Part shown: one piece after another, positions 56,201 to 63,731 of the stretch
Layout of the letters: the number at the start of each line of letters is the position of its first letter
Position numbering within the stretch: position 1 is the first letter of the stretch
NCBI RefSeq assembly: GCF_003990915.1
Contig: NZ_BHXQ01000005.1
Span: 372,001-436,000, forward strand
Direction: 5' to 3'
Origin: Chryseotalea sanaruensis
Lineage (GTDB): Bacteria > Bacteroidota > Bacteroidia > Cytophagales > Cyclobacteriaceae
Length of the DNA stretch: 64,000 bases
The notes under the pieces: model-generated
What the model was told of the DNA's origin: nothing
The model's database searches: none
What the model saw: only the letters and a program-made list of their open reading frames with translations
Made by a program: the position numbers and the translations under genes

Positions 56201-57794
56201 CAGCGTTGGCTCTTCTCATAACAAGATAGCCATCAGCACCAGCTGCCGGTGTAAAAGCAACATCAATGCTTGATGTTGTTTGTCCTGGGAAAGTTAGTGC
56301 CGTTGCTTGTGCAGCAGGTAAAGTCGATAGTAAGGAATAGCTAGCTAAGTAAGCCTGCTGGAATCCAGTGTCATTAATGAGGTTGTAGATATTACTACTC
56401 GGATCAAAATCTATTGTTTGCGTAATGTTTCCAATGATTGAAAAACTGGATCCTTGTCCATTAATAAGACCTGCCGTTTCAGACACACCCGATGCACCGT
56501 AATTAAATCCATCCAGTAAATTACCAGTGTCATTAAGCACAATTAAATATGCATCGCTTGCATTTTCGGGGCCGGCATTGGTTAATTGCTTTGTTCCGGC
56601 ACCTGGATCAATATCCATTGATAAGCTACTGAAAGTTCCACAGATAACTATTCTGTTATTGTCGAGTGCCACTAGTGATGTTGCCTGATCGGCCCTGCTT
56701 CCTCCCCAGCTTCTTACCCAGTCTAAGCCACCCGCACTATTGTATTTAGCGGAAAAGGCATCGTTAAGACCATTGCTTACAATGTTTTGAACGCCAGCAC
56801 TTGGGTCAAAGTCGGCTGTTTGATTGAAATTACCAGCAATGTAAATATTCGAACCAGCGTCAACAGCTATGTCAACGGCATTGTCGAAGTCGACACCACC
56901 CATGGTGTTGTTCCAAACTAAATTTCCATTTAAATCAAATTTACTTAGCCAGATATCGCTGGAACCTGCGGGGCTTTTTAGAAGTGTAGTAGGACCTGGA
57001 TCCATGTCTGTTGTTGTCTGAAAACTTCCTGTGACTATGAAACTGCTTGCATCCAACGCAATACTGGTAACGAATAAATTAGGTAAAGCATGTGCCCATT
57101 GTAAAGTGAGTAGGTCATCATACTTAGCGATGAAACGATCTTGCCCACTAGTTGCAGCACTTAAGTAGAGTTCTCCAACACCAAAATCGAAATCCACAGT
57201 TTGTGCAAAGTAGCCATACATATATGCATCGTTATTGCTGGCTACTACTATTTTACTAATACCATCGTTACCAGCACCCCCTGTTGCAGAAGCAGATTCG
57301 AAAGCGCCTGTGGCAGCATCAAAGCGGGCATAGAATGCATCAGAGCCACCTAAAGATCCTAAAGAAAAATCTGTAACTCCTGGATCAAAATTAGCAAAGC
57401 CAAAAAAGTAACCCCCTATAAGTACCTTGCCATTTGATGTTAATGCAATAGTATTAGCTGTTTTATCGCCCAATCCTGAAATTGCCTTGACATAAACCAA
57501 TGCACCATTTGCACCATACTTGGCAAAAAAGGCATCAGCTACACTTGGCGACTGACTTACCAATTGTTGGGTAGCAACACCAGGATCGAAGTCTGCGGTG
57601 CCTCTAAAAAATCCAGTAACGTAAGTGTTACCGGCATTATCAATCACTGATTCGTAGATTTGATAGGCAGGGAAAGTTCCTACCACAACACGTATAGGTT
57701 GTTGTACACGTTGTATAGCATAGGGTAACTCTTGGGCTTCTAATACAAGAGTAAACAAGCAAAAGGCAATGAGATGAAATGCAGATTTTAGCAT
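50214..57794 (-). CDS. Giant modular T9SS-secreted surface protein (2,526 aa)
   Basis: The product has a signal peptide (MLKSAFHLIAFCLFTLVLEA). A first propeller-like region with recurring DFDPG (about 30-490) is followed by a fibronectin-like part and a leucine-rich repeat domain (about 615-1000, SGTIPPDLSRLASLQVLNLA style). An Ig-like domain and VCBS/FG-GAP repeats come next (about 1105-1460, GTWGDYNNDGNLDLFVPDFG). An ASPIC/UnbV domain (about 1460-1550), a second DFDPG region (about 1580-2000), a second LRR, and CNA_B/carboxypeptidase-regulatory-like domains follow. The type IX sorting domain occupies the last 85 residues (YPNPASTALYINF). It is probably an adhesin or matrix protein. The frame is intact throughout. 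Confidence 0.88.
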   Translation of the reverse strand: MLKSAFHLIAFCLFTLVLEAQELPYAIQRVQQPIRVVVGTFPAYQIYESVIDNAGNTYVTGFFRGTADFDPGVATQQLVSQSPSVADAFFAKYGANGALVYVKAISGLGDKTANTIALTSNGKVLIGGYFFGFANFDPGVTDFSLGSLGGSDAFYARFDAATGAFESASATGGAGNDGISKIVVASNNDAYMYGYFAQTVDFDFGVGELYLSAATSGQDRFIAKYDDLLTLQWAHALPNLFVTSIALDASSFIVTGSFQTTTDMDPGPTTLLKSPAGSSDIWLSKFDLNGNLVWNNTMGGVDFDNAVDIAVDAGSNIYIAGNFNQTADFDPSAGVQNIVSNGLNDAFSAKYNSAGGLDWVRSWGGSRADQATSLVALDNNRIVICGTFSSLSMDIDPGAGTKQLTNAGPENASDAYLIVLNDTGNLLDGFNYGASGVSETAGLINGQGSSFSIIGNITQTIDFDPSSNIYNLINDTGFQQAYLASYSLLSTLPAAQATALTFPGQTTSSIDVAFTPAAGADGYLVMRRANAASTSIPKDGFTYNVGNNIGDGMVVSVGAVTSFTDNNLAADVNYHYSVFAYTESAGAVNYLTANPLVGNLSTIDIVETRLTDSLTLVSFYNATNGAVWTNNTNWLSGTLDTWYGINLNGNRVSSISLANNLLQGSLPLSFSNLSAIDTLILNNNQLSGTIPPDLSRLASLQVLNLANNSFTGSIPSELGVLPNLRTLDLGTNQLTGSIPTTLGNISSLLELRLLNNLLSGPIPTSLATIPGLSVIILNNNPLITNIPIEIGNISTLTILELQNCQLTGSIPTELGNLSSLTRLDLGGNFINGRQNNIIRNRLTGGFPASLTNLTNLNFLNLSHNELTGTLPAGISNLTNLGTLWLSGNYFTFGAFPPEVLSLPNITILYLSYCGITGNIPTTISDIPLLTDIFLDFNEIESIPVSLAAKANLNTLVVSNNQLSTLPDFSGTTSLNYLEVRNNNLQFDALEPNILKFSDPVNYAPQNQIGTPQNISLVPGNALNIAFSIGGSANTYTWRLNNVIQPTEIASTISIVSVQATNAGTWGLTITNSLVPSLTLTTSPAQVTVVAESVFTWQNGGDLTTDGNNASMYSGVWGDFDNDGFEDIYTLGVNDSLSGGLYRNNGNGTFTRTNAIDFADGRSGTWGDYNNDGNLDLFVPDFGFATALTDNQVQIYKNNGNGTFTKINLPIDGVAGTWGDFDIDGDLDISISSTQFNEVFFRNDGNDVFTRIENDINDNGQWNNIAFYADADIRLDYLIPSPNSNVNSLRLFYGNNSNQFYDGFTFPTLSGLTRGASVADIDNDGDYDIYVMLSTGVGENAFFINDGYGYFTEEPASIRLGELVRGGRGSAFGDLNNDGHIDLITDQNTLAPNGWTVYFNNGDGTFTRELNQTFKNSNTFAGIALGDYDNNGFLDAVSATFNPGTTNGLYRNTGNANHWLKIKLTGSTTNRNGIGARIAVKADGFWRHHQVITTNGFANQNSLLSHFGTGSATVIDSVVVKWPSGYRQIIVNQAADQLILINEPLNPVSDTDMELIAAYQVASQNAESFASLEDYNLDNADNMLISGYFIGSIDFDPGAGVEILTSSSVSNDDNFIGKYTSTGALAWIYPFANDNGNRVDHESTAADPSNNVIIAGMVSGTFDVDPTIGVTTLTSNGLNGDPYFAKYSPTGNFLWAKQLLSNTGNYPRIDVVQVDEAGNVIITGSFGGGDIDADPGVGTALITNSGIGVITFLAKYDNDGNYIWSIPIGDPDLYQYPMSLATDDTNNIYLTYEANDSGGSSEMIISKYDANGTSIWAVTNTNLYGSDFRSLTIDETNNRLYIPGSYSGTPNFTGTSGSGTLPATNDSDNGYVAIYDLNGAFINAFAFESSNEAYPVSLSVLEDGNLLISGGFEGTIDLDPSAAKYEFYGKTSSFITKLSSTGTFIWGAAMPNSFGLISKLNSQNELASVIFYGEGNTDVDVEPGPGVFTISSNSNDEDFAFLTYDIQGGVLSADSLALQAFYQATGGPNWTNRTNWLSGDVSTWFGITVTNDKITAINLPENNLTGSIPADALILDDLLTINLAGNNLQAIPDLSILTDITVADVSRNNLDFGSLEYNVDVPGINYADQKDIIAFPDSILVAAGDDYILETTIGGTVNNYQWKLNEVNITDALRDTLFIESIGRNNMGAYTVELTNSIVTGLTLKTVPVNVLATADLSGSLLMSASVPATAGTLRLLRVTASNGYDTISTIGVNGDGTYLFDNVVLDDYQIVGFADTLVVGQERALPTYYSSTIFWEEADTLFIENSISELDILSQLEPTEPLVEDGIIKGIVQEDDGTGERTEKTSRIKGAGVTARRSQGTGRGKEIFVLVAYVFTNDEGEFDISGLPTGIYRINIQYPGFPMDETSFVDIPIGTNVLDEVVEVEATVAEGKISVRQLIITSLEGTEYKAEVYPNPASTALYINFEKSSTNRKIELTDMAGAILNKQSANTQTTQFDVSSLQTGIYLLKIKDKDNTVKVIRIAVQN

Positions 57795-57985
57795 AGAGGG
57801 CAGAGATTAGGTGAATTCTTTTACAGACTTTCCGCTAGATCGAAAGCTTCTGATTATTAAGTGCTGGAGAATTCAAGCGAAACGTATCAACAATTTAGGT
57901 AAAGGCAGTTTCGATTTAATTCAGAGGTTAGTAGCTGTAATTAGTTGGTGAAAAGAAGCTTATAAAAAAAACGGTCAATCAAATT

Positions 57986-58450
57986 TTATTTGTTAAAAGT
58001 GAAAGTGTGTAAGCCGGCCAGCGACTTATTTCTTCCGTCTTCGTAAGTAGTTTCATTCCACTGCAAAGTTAGTTTTACAGTATTGGCTGAGATATCCACA
58101 ATGGTCACCTCTATGTTATCGTTTCTTCTAAATTTTGTGCCGCTATTATCCACAAAACTCCATGTGCCAGATCTTGCCCAAACAGGAGTTGTGCCAGTGG
58201 TTGTGTAGCCTGTAGTTGTAAACGTGATGCTGAAGTTTTGAAATAACTCACCAATATCAATGGTGTTGACACCTTCGCCTAACAATACTCCATCAGAAGC
58301 AGGGATGTTCCAAGTGCCATTTCCGGCAGTTAATATTTCTGTCCGCAGCTCTGCCTCTGTAGGCGGGGTTACACTTGGATCATCTTTGCACGCAAAGGCG
58401 AGTATAAGCAAAAGAACAAAAAGCAGAAGGTGTTTAAATGATGTTTTCAT
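57986..58450 (-). CDS. Small lipoprotein, lipocalin-like (154 aa)
   Basis: The ATG at 58450 gives a lipoprotein signal (LLLFVLLLILAFACKDD, Cys near 20). The remainder is beta-rich, with alternating SFVDNSGTKFRRNDNIEVTI and VKLTLQWNETT, resembling small lipocalin-like or DUF-type Bacteroidota lipoproteins. No exact family is recognised. It sits between the two T9SS genes on the same strand. Confidence 0.65.
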   Translation of the reverse strand: MKTSFKHLLLFVLLLILAFACKDDPSVTPPTEAELRTEILTAGNGTWNIPASDGVLLGEGVNTIDIGELFQNFSITFTTTGYTTTGTTPVWARSGTWSFVDNSGTKFRRNDNIEVTIVDISANTVKLTLQWNETTYEDGRNKSLAGLHTFTFNK

Positions 58451-58553
58451 AAAGCCAATATTTATATCTAAAATACAGCAAACAGCGGGATTGAACAATA
58501 CCTAGTTTCTTGTATTCGAAGTGATTAGTATAAACTAAGGGCTACAAAAAACA

Positions 58554-58586
58554 AAATCCCGCAGATTAGTTTGTTCTGCGGGATTT
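58554..58586 (-). terminator. Intrinsic terminator of the 802-aa T9SS gene
   Basis: The 12-base perfect stem AAATCCCGCAGA / TCTGCGGGATTT has a nine-base loop. On the minus strand it is followed by TTGTTTTTTG. Confidence 0.85.
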
Positions 58587-58606
58587 CAGGGGTTTGAGTT
58601 TGTCAT

Positions 58607-61015
58607 TTATTGTATAACTACCCTGACTATTTTCTTAAGTACAGCGCCTTCCTTTATTTGGAGTAGATAGGTGCCACTTTTCAGGTCGTTTACGTTGAGA
58701 GCATTTTGCTTTTCTGGCGCTTGCTGTTGTTTAAGTCTGTTACCGTTAAAATCAAGTAAAACCATTTCACGCTTGTTTGAAACATCTTCAAATTCAATCT
58801 GAATAGTTTCTACAACGGGATTGGGGAAAACATTTGCTTTAAACTCAGCGGCTTCAAATATTCCGGTTACAATGCGTTCGCGCACAGTAATTTTACCATC
58901 AAAAACTGTAGCGGCTACTTGCACTTCAGCTTCGCGACCAACGCCAATCGTAAAATCAATAAATGAAGTGGAATCCATCGGATTCCCCGGATACTGCATA
59001 TTTAAACGGTAATCACCTTGCGGCAGATTGGGGAAATTAAAGTTACCCTCATCATCAGTTACTGTATAACCAACAAGGATGTAGACTACATCTTTACCAC
59101 GACTGGTTCCTTGCGTTCTTCGGGCAGTAACGCCAGCACCTTTTATTCTGCTTGTTCTTTCTATACGTGCATCATCTATGCCATCATCCTCTTCTAAAAA
59201 ACCACCAAGTATACCATTACCTTCAGAGGCACCAGGTTTAGCATTGGCTATAATATCCAATCCATCTACGCTATTGTTCAATACTACGGCCTCAGCTTCT
59301 TCCCAAAAAATGGTATTTCCATTATAGGTAGGAATGGATTGTGTATGCACTTGTTCGTTGGGTTTAGCCAATAAAATGTAATCAGCCAGTATCACATTAT
59401 TAAAAGTGTAGTTGCCAGTAGTATTAATTATGTTAACCTGCGCAGTGTCATAAGCTCCACTTTCGGTGATGCGAAATAATTCAACCACACCTGCACTGGC
59501 TGCTTCGTTCGCACTAATGAGCATCCGGCCATCAATTGATGCCACAGCAAGAATATCTACTGGTAAAGTTCTTAAAGTAAGATTGGGAACTAACGAATTT
59601 GTAATGTCTGCTTCATAACGCCCCATATTATCTCTATTGATGGCATCAATGAAAAACGTACTATTAGCACCTTCATTAACTAATACGTTGTTGCGTTTTA
59701 TTGCATAATTGTTTTGTGTTCCACCAACTGTTGATACAAATGTGTAGTCAGTCCCAACATTTACTAACACTGTATCGCCAAGGTTAAGGCTAATAGGTTT
59801 TTGATTTGAATAATTCACCACCGCACCAAGACTGACATTAGGTTCTAATGAAGCAAAATCAAGGTTGTTATTAGAAACGTTTAAACTGGTGAGCGCAGTC
59901 AGGCCAGAGAAATCGGGAATACTGTTGATGTTATTATCGGCAACATTAAGAGTTGTTAAACTGAGTATGTCGGCAATTTCTGAAGGCATACTACCTGTAA
60001 TATTTGCTGCATCTAAAGTAATAGCTGTAATGGAATTACCTGTTTGCGTAATACCCTGCCATGTATTCACATTACCACTTAACCAATTGGCATCTTTTGT
60101 CCATGTAACAGCACCAGTATTGTTGTAGAAAGTTACGAGCGCCAACGAGTCAGTTTCGAAGTTTCCACTAAAACCTGCAGCAATAGTGAATAGTCCTTTT
60201 AAACCTTTAGAATAACTGGTAAGCGTTGTGTTGCCATTATTGCTTATGAGGTTACGCTTACCCATACCTTCAAATTGATTTCCGGACACAGCTCGTGCGG
60301 CAACCGCAACAGATGGAAAAGCCACTGCGTTATCAGGGAACTGAAAACGAATATAAGAGGCAGTATCTGTTTGTGCCGATGCATTGATGCGCCAGGCCAC
60401 AGGAAAATTGTTTAACAATGAATCGATACCGGCACCTGCTGTATATCCCGCAGGAAATGTTTCGATTGAAGCCGTGACTTTAGGCGCAACACCAATTACT
60501 TGTGTAAGCGTCACCGGAAATGCGCTGCTACCATTGCCAATAGGAAAATACTTATTACCATTTCCTAAGTGCGTAAGGTAGCCAGAAACATAACTTCCGT
60601 TATTAGCATTTACAATAGCGCTATTAGCAACCAGTAGCGTGTCTGCATTGGTAAGTATAATACCATTTTCTAAAAGCAACGAATCCAGTACTTGAGTATT
60701 GGTTATGAGTGTGGCACTGCCAATACCACGCTTTGCTAAACTGCCAACGGCTTGGTTGTTGTGATTAAAACTATGGTTAACATCGTAATCAAGTATAATC
60801 TTTCCATTGCCTGGAATGTAAGTTCCTTGGTTTGTCCAACTATCTTTTAAAATTAAAATACCGTTATTAGTAAACGTACCTGTATTTACCCAATCGCCAT
60901 TGGTGGAAAGAGTGGTAGTACTGGCAAGGTCAATACCATTGCTGTTAACAATGAATTGAGCCTTAAGCGACAATGTTGTAACCAGTACAAGAATGACTAA
61001 TGAAATTCTTTTCAT
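58607..61015 (-). CDS. T9SS-secreted LRR protein (802 aa), C-terminal paralogue of the giant protein
   Basis: The product has a signal peptide (MKRISLVILVLVTTLSLKAQ), a beta-strand region (about 25-280) and a short LRR domain (about 290-400, SGNVNTWQGITQTGNSITAI). An Ig-like part and a CNA_B-like domain with IKGAGVTARRTQGTSRGK follow. The type IX sorting domain ends with FPNPVVETIQIEF and IVRVVIQ. The last 350 residues align with the end of the 2,526-residue protein, so the two share a recent common origin. The role is unknown; probably a surface or biofilm protein. Confidence 0.85.
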   Translation of the reverse strand: MKRISLVILVLVTTLSLKAQFIVNSNGIDLASTTTLSTNGDWVNTGTFTNNGILILKDSWTNQGTYIPGNGKIILDYDVNHSFNHNNQAVGSLAKRGIGSATLITNTQVLDSLLLENGIILTNADTLLVANSAIVNANNGSYVSGYLTHLGNGNKYFPIGNGSSAFPVTLTQVIGVAPKVTASIETFPAGYTAGAGIDSLLNNFPVAWRINASAQTDTASYIRFQFPDNAVAFPSVAVAARAVSGNQFEGMGKRNLISNNGNTTLTSYSKGLKGLFTIAAGFSGNFETDSLALVTFYNNTGAVTWTKDANWLSGNVNTWQGITQTGNSITAITLDAANITGSMPSEIADILSLTTLNVADNNINSIPDFSGLTALTSLNVSNNNLDFASLEPNVSLGAVVNYSNQKPISLNLGDTVLVNVGTDYTFVSTVGGTQNNYAIKRNNVLVNEGANSTFFIDAINRDNMGRYEADITNSLVPNLTLRTLPVDILAVASIDGRMLISANEAASAGVVELFRITESGAYDTAQVNIINTTGNYTFNNVILADYILLAKPNEQVHTQSIPTYNGNTIFWEEAEAVVLNNSVDGLDIIANAKPGASEGNGILGGFLEEDDGIDDARIERTSRIKGAGVTARRTQGTSRGKDVVYILVGYTVTDDEGNFNFPNLPQGDYRLNMQYPGNPMDSTSFIDFTIGVGREAEVQVAATVFDGKITVRERIVTGIFEAAEFKANVFPNPVVETIQIEFEDVSNKREMVLLDFNGNRLKQQQAPEKQNALNVNDLKSGTYLLQIKEGAVLKKIVRVVIQ

Positions 61016-61205
61016 AATTAAGCCAGATATAATGGGTTGAGTTCTTCTTTAAACTGTAAACAATCAATACCCGTTTACATATTTAATTCAACCAGTAGTA
61101 CTAAAAATATAAATCATAAGAAGCTACAATCAATGTTATTTTCTTTATATCGAAATAGTTTAAAGAAGTGATTAAATCTATTTGAGCTAAAGATGGATAC
61201 ATAAA

Positions 61206-62702
61206 TTAAGGTGCCGTATATGCAAAGAAGCGTAGAGCTCCAGCCATGTAGATGCCTACAATGCCTTGATTCGATGCTATCACAAGTGAATCTACAATTG
61301 CATTATTACCTAAATCACCATTAAAAATGTAAATCATATCTCCCTCATCAAAGGCGACACCGCCACTAAAGGTGAATGAAGATGATGCATCCTCAATAAA
61401 GTAAGCAACTGCTCTTGTGGTAATTAAAGTATTAGTACCAGCGTTTAAGGTAGCTGTAGATACTTTCATACCTCCCTGGAAAATTGCAAAGGCATTTCCA
61501 TTAGCAAAATTAAATGCTCCTAAAGCTAATCCCGCTGGTGCATTAGTGCTGGCAAAAAGGGCAGATGCGTTGTTGGTGGGTTCCTGATTTTGAAAATTAC
61601 CTGCACTCCCTACACCATCACCACCTTGTTTCTCGGCATAAATAGCATCGTTCGTTCCAAAGGCTCGCGCATACATTGCGGCACCGGTTCCCCTATTTAG
61701 TGCCTTTATAGCATCACCGCTACCATTTGTTTCACCCAAAATAGCTGTCGAATCGTTTACAGGGTTACTAATGGTAAAGAATGCGGCATTTCCTAAACCA
61801 CTTGTAAATCCGCGTAACGCAGCACTGGTATTTCCAGCATTACCAATCTGAAATTGCCCTGCCCGTCCTGTTGTACCTAAATGATTTCCAAAAATGGCAG
61901 AGCCTGTGCCATTTGTTTCACCATACAGCGAAGCGTAAGGGCTGCCTGCATTGGTAATGCGAAATGCACCAGCTGCATCGCCTATACCTTCATGTAAGCC
62001 ATATACAGCAGCTGATCCAAATTTAGAACCCAGCGATTTTCCGTACACACCAAAACCATTTCCTATATTATTGCCATGTACTGCTGCACCAGTAGAGTCA
62101 CCGTTGCTTTGTGCGTACAAAGCGAAATTCTGACTACCAGCATTGTTAATTGAAAAAGCACCTGCGCGACCATTAAGTGCATTAGTATTTACGCCAATGG
62201 CATCATTATTATTAGCAGGATTGCTTACTACAAAATCTGCCGCGCCATTGGTGGCAGATGTAGTGCGGGCAAACAATGTGCTGAAAGCTGCATTAGGATT
62301 GATGGTTTCAAAATGTGCTACACCAAAGTTGCCTGTATCTGTACTATTATACACTATACGTAAGGCATTGCCATTAGGTGGGATGGTATTTATCGTATCT
62401 ACAACAGGAAATTGCAGTTTAGCAGAACTCTGCCACGCAGCGCCATCCCAAATGAAAAGTCCTTTTAAATCATTATCATAAAGTAATAAACCTGCGTCAG
62501 CAACGCCTAAAATACCACCCATGGCTGTTCGTTGTGCCGTACTAAGCCGAGGCATAATAGCACCTTGATTGCCTGTTGGCGATTCTACATGAAGTGCCGC
62601 ATTAGGATTTGGTGTGCTGGTGCCAACACCAAGAGATTTATTTTGTGCGAAAGCCAGACTTGAAACTGCTAATAGCAGTGCAGAGAGGATAACTCTGTTC
62701 AT
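61206..62702 (-). CDS. Exported repeat-rich protein with tail-fibre-like N-terminus (498 aa)
   Basis: The ATG at 62702 begins a signal peptide (MNRVILSALLLAVSSLAFAQ). The N-terminal segment (LGVGTSTPNPNAALHVES then GLLLYDNDLKGLFIWDG) is a domain common in Bacteroidota cell-surface and fibre-like proteins. Then come about a dozen degenerate repeats containing GAF/GNG/ALYAQSNG motifs (about 130-420), likely a beta-solenoid or trimeric fibre. The last 80 residues form a separate hydrophobic-patterned domain. There is no T9SS signal. A surface-fibre role is inferred. Confidence 0.7.
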   Translation of the reverse strand: MNRVILSALLLAVSSLAFAQNKSLGVGTSTPNPNAALHVESPTGNQGAIMPRLSTAQRTAMGGILGVADAGLLLYDNDLKGLFIWDGAAWQSSAKLQFPVVDTINTIPPNGNALRIVYNSTDTGNFGVAHFETINPNAAFSTLFARTTSATNGAADFVVSNPANNNDAIGVNTNALNGRAGAFSINNAGSQNFALYAQSNGDSTGAAVHGNNIGNGFGVYGKSLGSKFGSAAVYGLHEGIGDAAGAFRITNAGSPYASLYGETNGTGSAIFGNHLGTTGRAGQFQIGNAGNTSAALRGFTSGLGNAAFFTISNPVNDSTAILGETNGSGDAIKALNRGTGAAMYARAFGTNDAIYAEKQGGDGVGSAGNFQNQEPTNNASALFASTNAPAGLALGAFNFANGNAFAIFQGGMKVSTATLNAGTNTLITTRAVAYFIEDASSSFTFSGGVAFDEGDMIYIFNGDLGNNAIVDSLVIASNQGIVGIYMAGALRFFAYTAP

Positions 62703-62826
62703 AGATTTGTTAGTTAAATAATAAGTTAAAGCCTTAATGTCACAATATATTGAACCGTGACAGATACCACAAGTTAAGTTTATGGCATTTATCAAAATAC
62801 CGTGATTATGGTATTTTGAATTCCGC

Positions 62827-63075
62827 TTAATATTGTTGATCGTTATTAAAGTAAAGTGGAATATTAAAGTTATTACTCGGTATTATGCCAACTGTAGTAG
62901 CTACAGTCACAGCTCTAATAGTACTGTTTTGGTTGAGTTTCCGCAAAATATTTTTCCGATGTGTTTGTATGGTATGAAAACTCACACCCAATTCGTTTGC
63001 AATGTTTTTAGAACTCATACCCTGAGCCATTAATTTTAAAATTTCCTGTTCGCGATGTGTTATGAGTTTTTTCAT
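62827..63075 (-). CDS. LuxR-type HTH regulator, single domain (82 aa)
   Basis: The start at 63075 gives MKKLITHREQEILKLMAQGM, exactly the beginning of a LuxR/NarL HTH domain. A start at 63153 adds 26 residues without structure. The helix-turn-helix (KNIANELGVSFHTIQTHRKN) is complete, and there is no receiver or sensor domain. It precedes the exported repeat-rich gene by 124 bases on the same strand and is divergent from the sigma factor gene. It is a plausible regulator of this surface cluster. Confidence 0.78.
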   Translation of the reverse strand: MKKLITHREQEILKLMAQGMSSKNIANELGVSFHTIQTHRKNILRKLNQNSTIRAVTVATTVGIIPSNNFNIPLYFNNDQQY

Positions 63076-63200
63076 ATTGTTAGGGTTTATTAACTCTTTA
63101 TGAAGCATCTTCAAAAAAGTACCCTTTAGTGGGTATAATAATTTTATTTTCATATAATTGAGGTTTGAGGGTTACCTAAACCCCATTACTACATAAATTT

Positions 63201-63728
63201 TTGAGCCCAAGGTTTTCAGATATAGTTGAACAGATAAAGGAAAAAGGTGACCGCGCGTTAACCGACCTCTACGTGCGCTACAGATCGGAGTTTATTCAAT
63301 GGCTTTGCGGAAGATTAGGTTGTGATAAAGAACTGGCTAAAGATATCTACCAACAAAGTATTTTAATTTTTTACGAGAATATTCAAAGTGGGAAATTGAC
63401 CACGCTCACCAGTCAGGTGAAAACCTATCTGTTTAGTATTGGGCGAAATAAATATTATGAGGCGGTACGAGAACAAAGAAAAGTTGATGCCCTTAAACCA
63501 TATGAAATTGATGAGGAAGGACTGCCAGAGGAATTATTGCAAAAAGTAGAAACTAAGCTCGAGGTTTTGGGCGAGCCTTGTCGCAGCCTTTTGATAGAGT
63601 ATTATTATCACAAAAGAAGCATGGAGCAATTGGTGGCAATATTTGATTATAAGAATGCAGATTCTGCCAAAAACCAGAAATATAAATGTCTGGAACGTTT
63701 GCGTAAGCTGATGAGAGATAGTGAATAA
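63201..63728 (+). CDS. RNA polymerase sigma factor, sigma-70 (ECF-like)
   Basis: The 175-residue protein has a region 2-like part (about 15-85, DLYVRYRSEFIQWLCGRLGC and KELAKDIYQQSILIFYENIQ). A region 4-like part (about 120-170, LLIEYYYHKRSMEQLVAIFD) follows. The start is the TTG at 63201, since no ATG or GTG is available in frame nearby. The gene after it overlaps the usual place of an anti-sigma factor. Sigma factors of this kind in Bacteroidota often sit with CHAT and T9SS gene clusters. The cognate promoters are unknown. Confidence 0.78.
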   Translation: MSPRFSDIVEQIKEKGDRALTDLYVRYRSEFIQWLCGRLGCDKELAKDIYQQSILIFYENIQSGKLTTLTSQVKTYLFSIGRNKYYEAVREQRKVDALKPYEIDEEGLPEELLQKVETKLEVLGEPCRSLLIEYYYHKRSMEQLVAIFDYKNADSAKNQKYKCLERLRKLMRDSE

Positions 63729-63731
63729 TTG

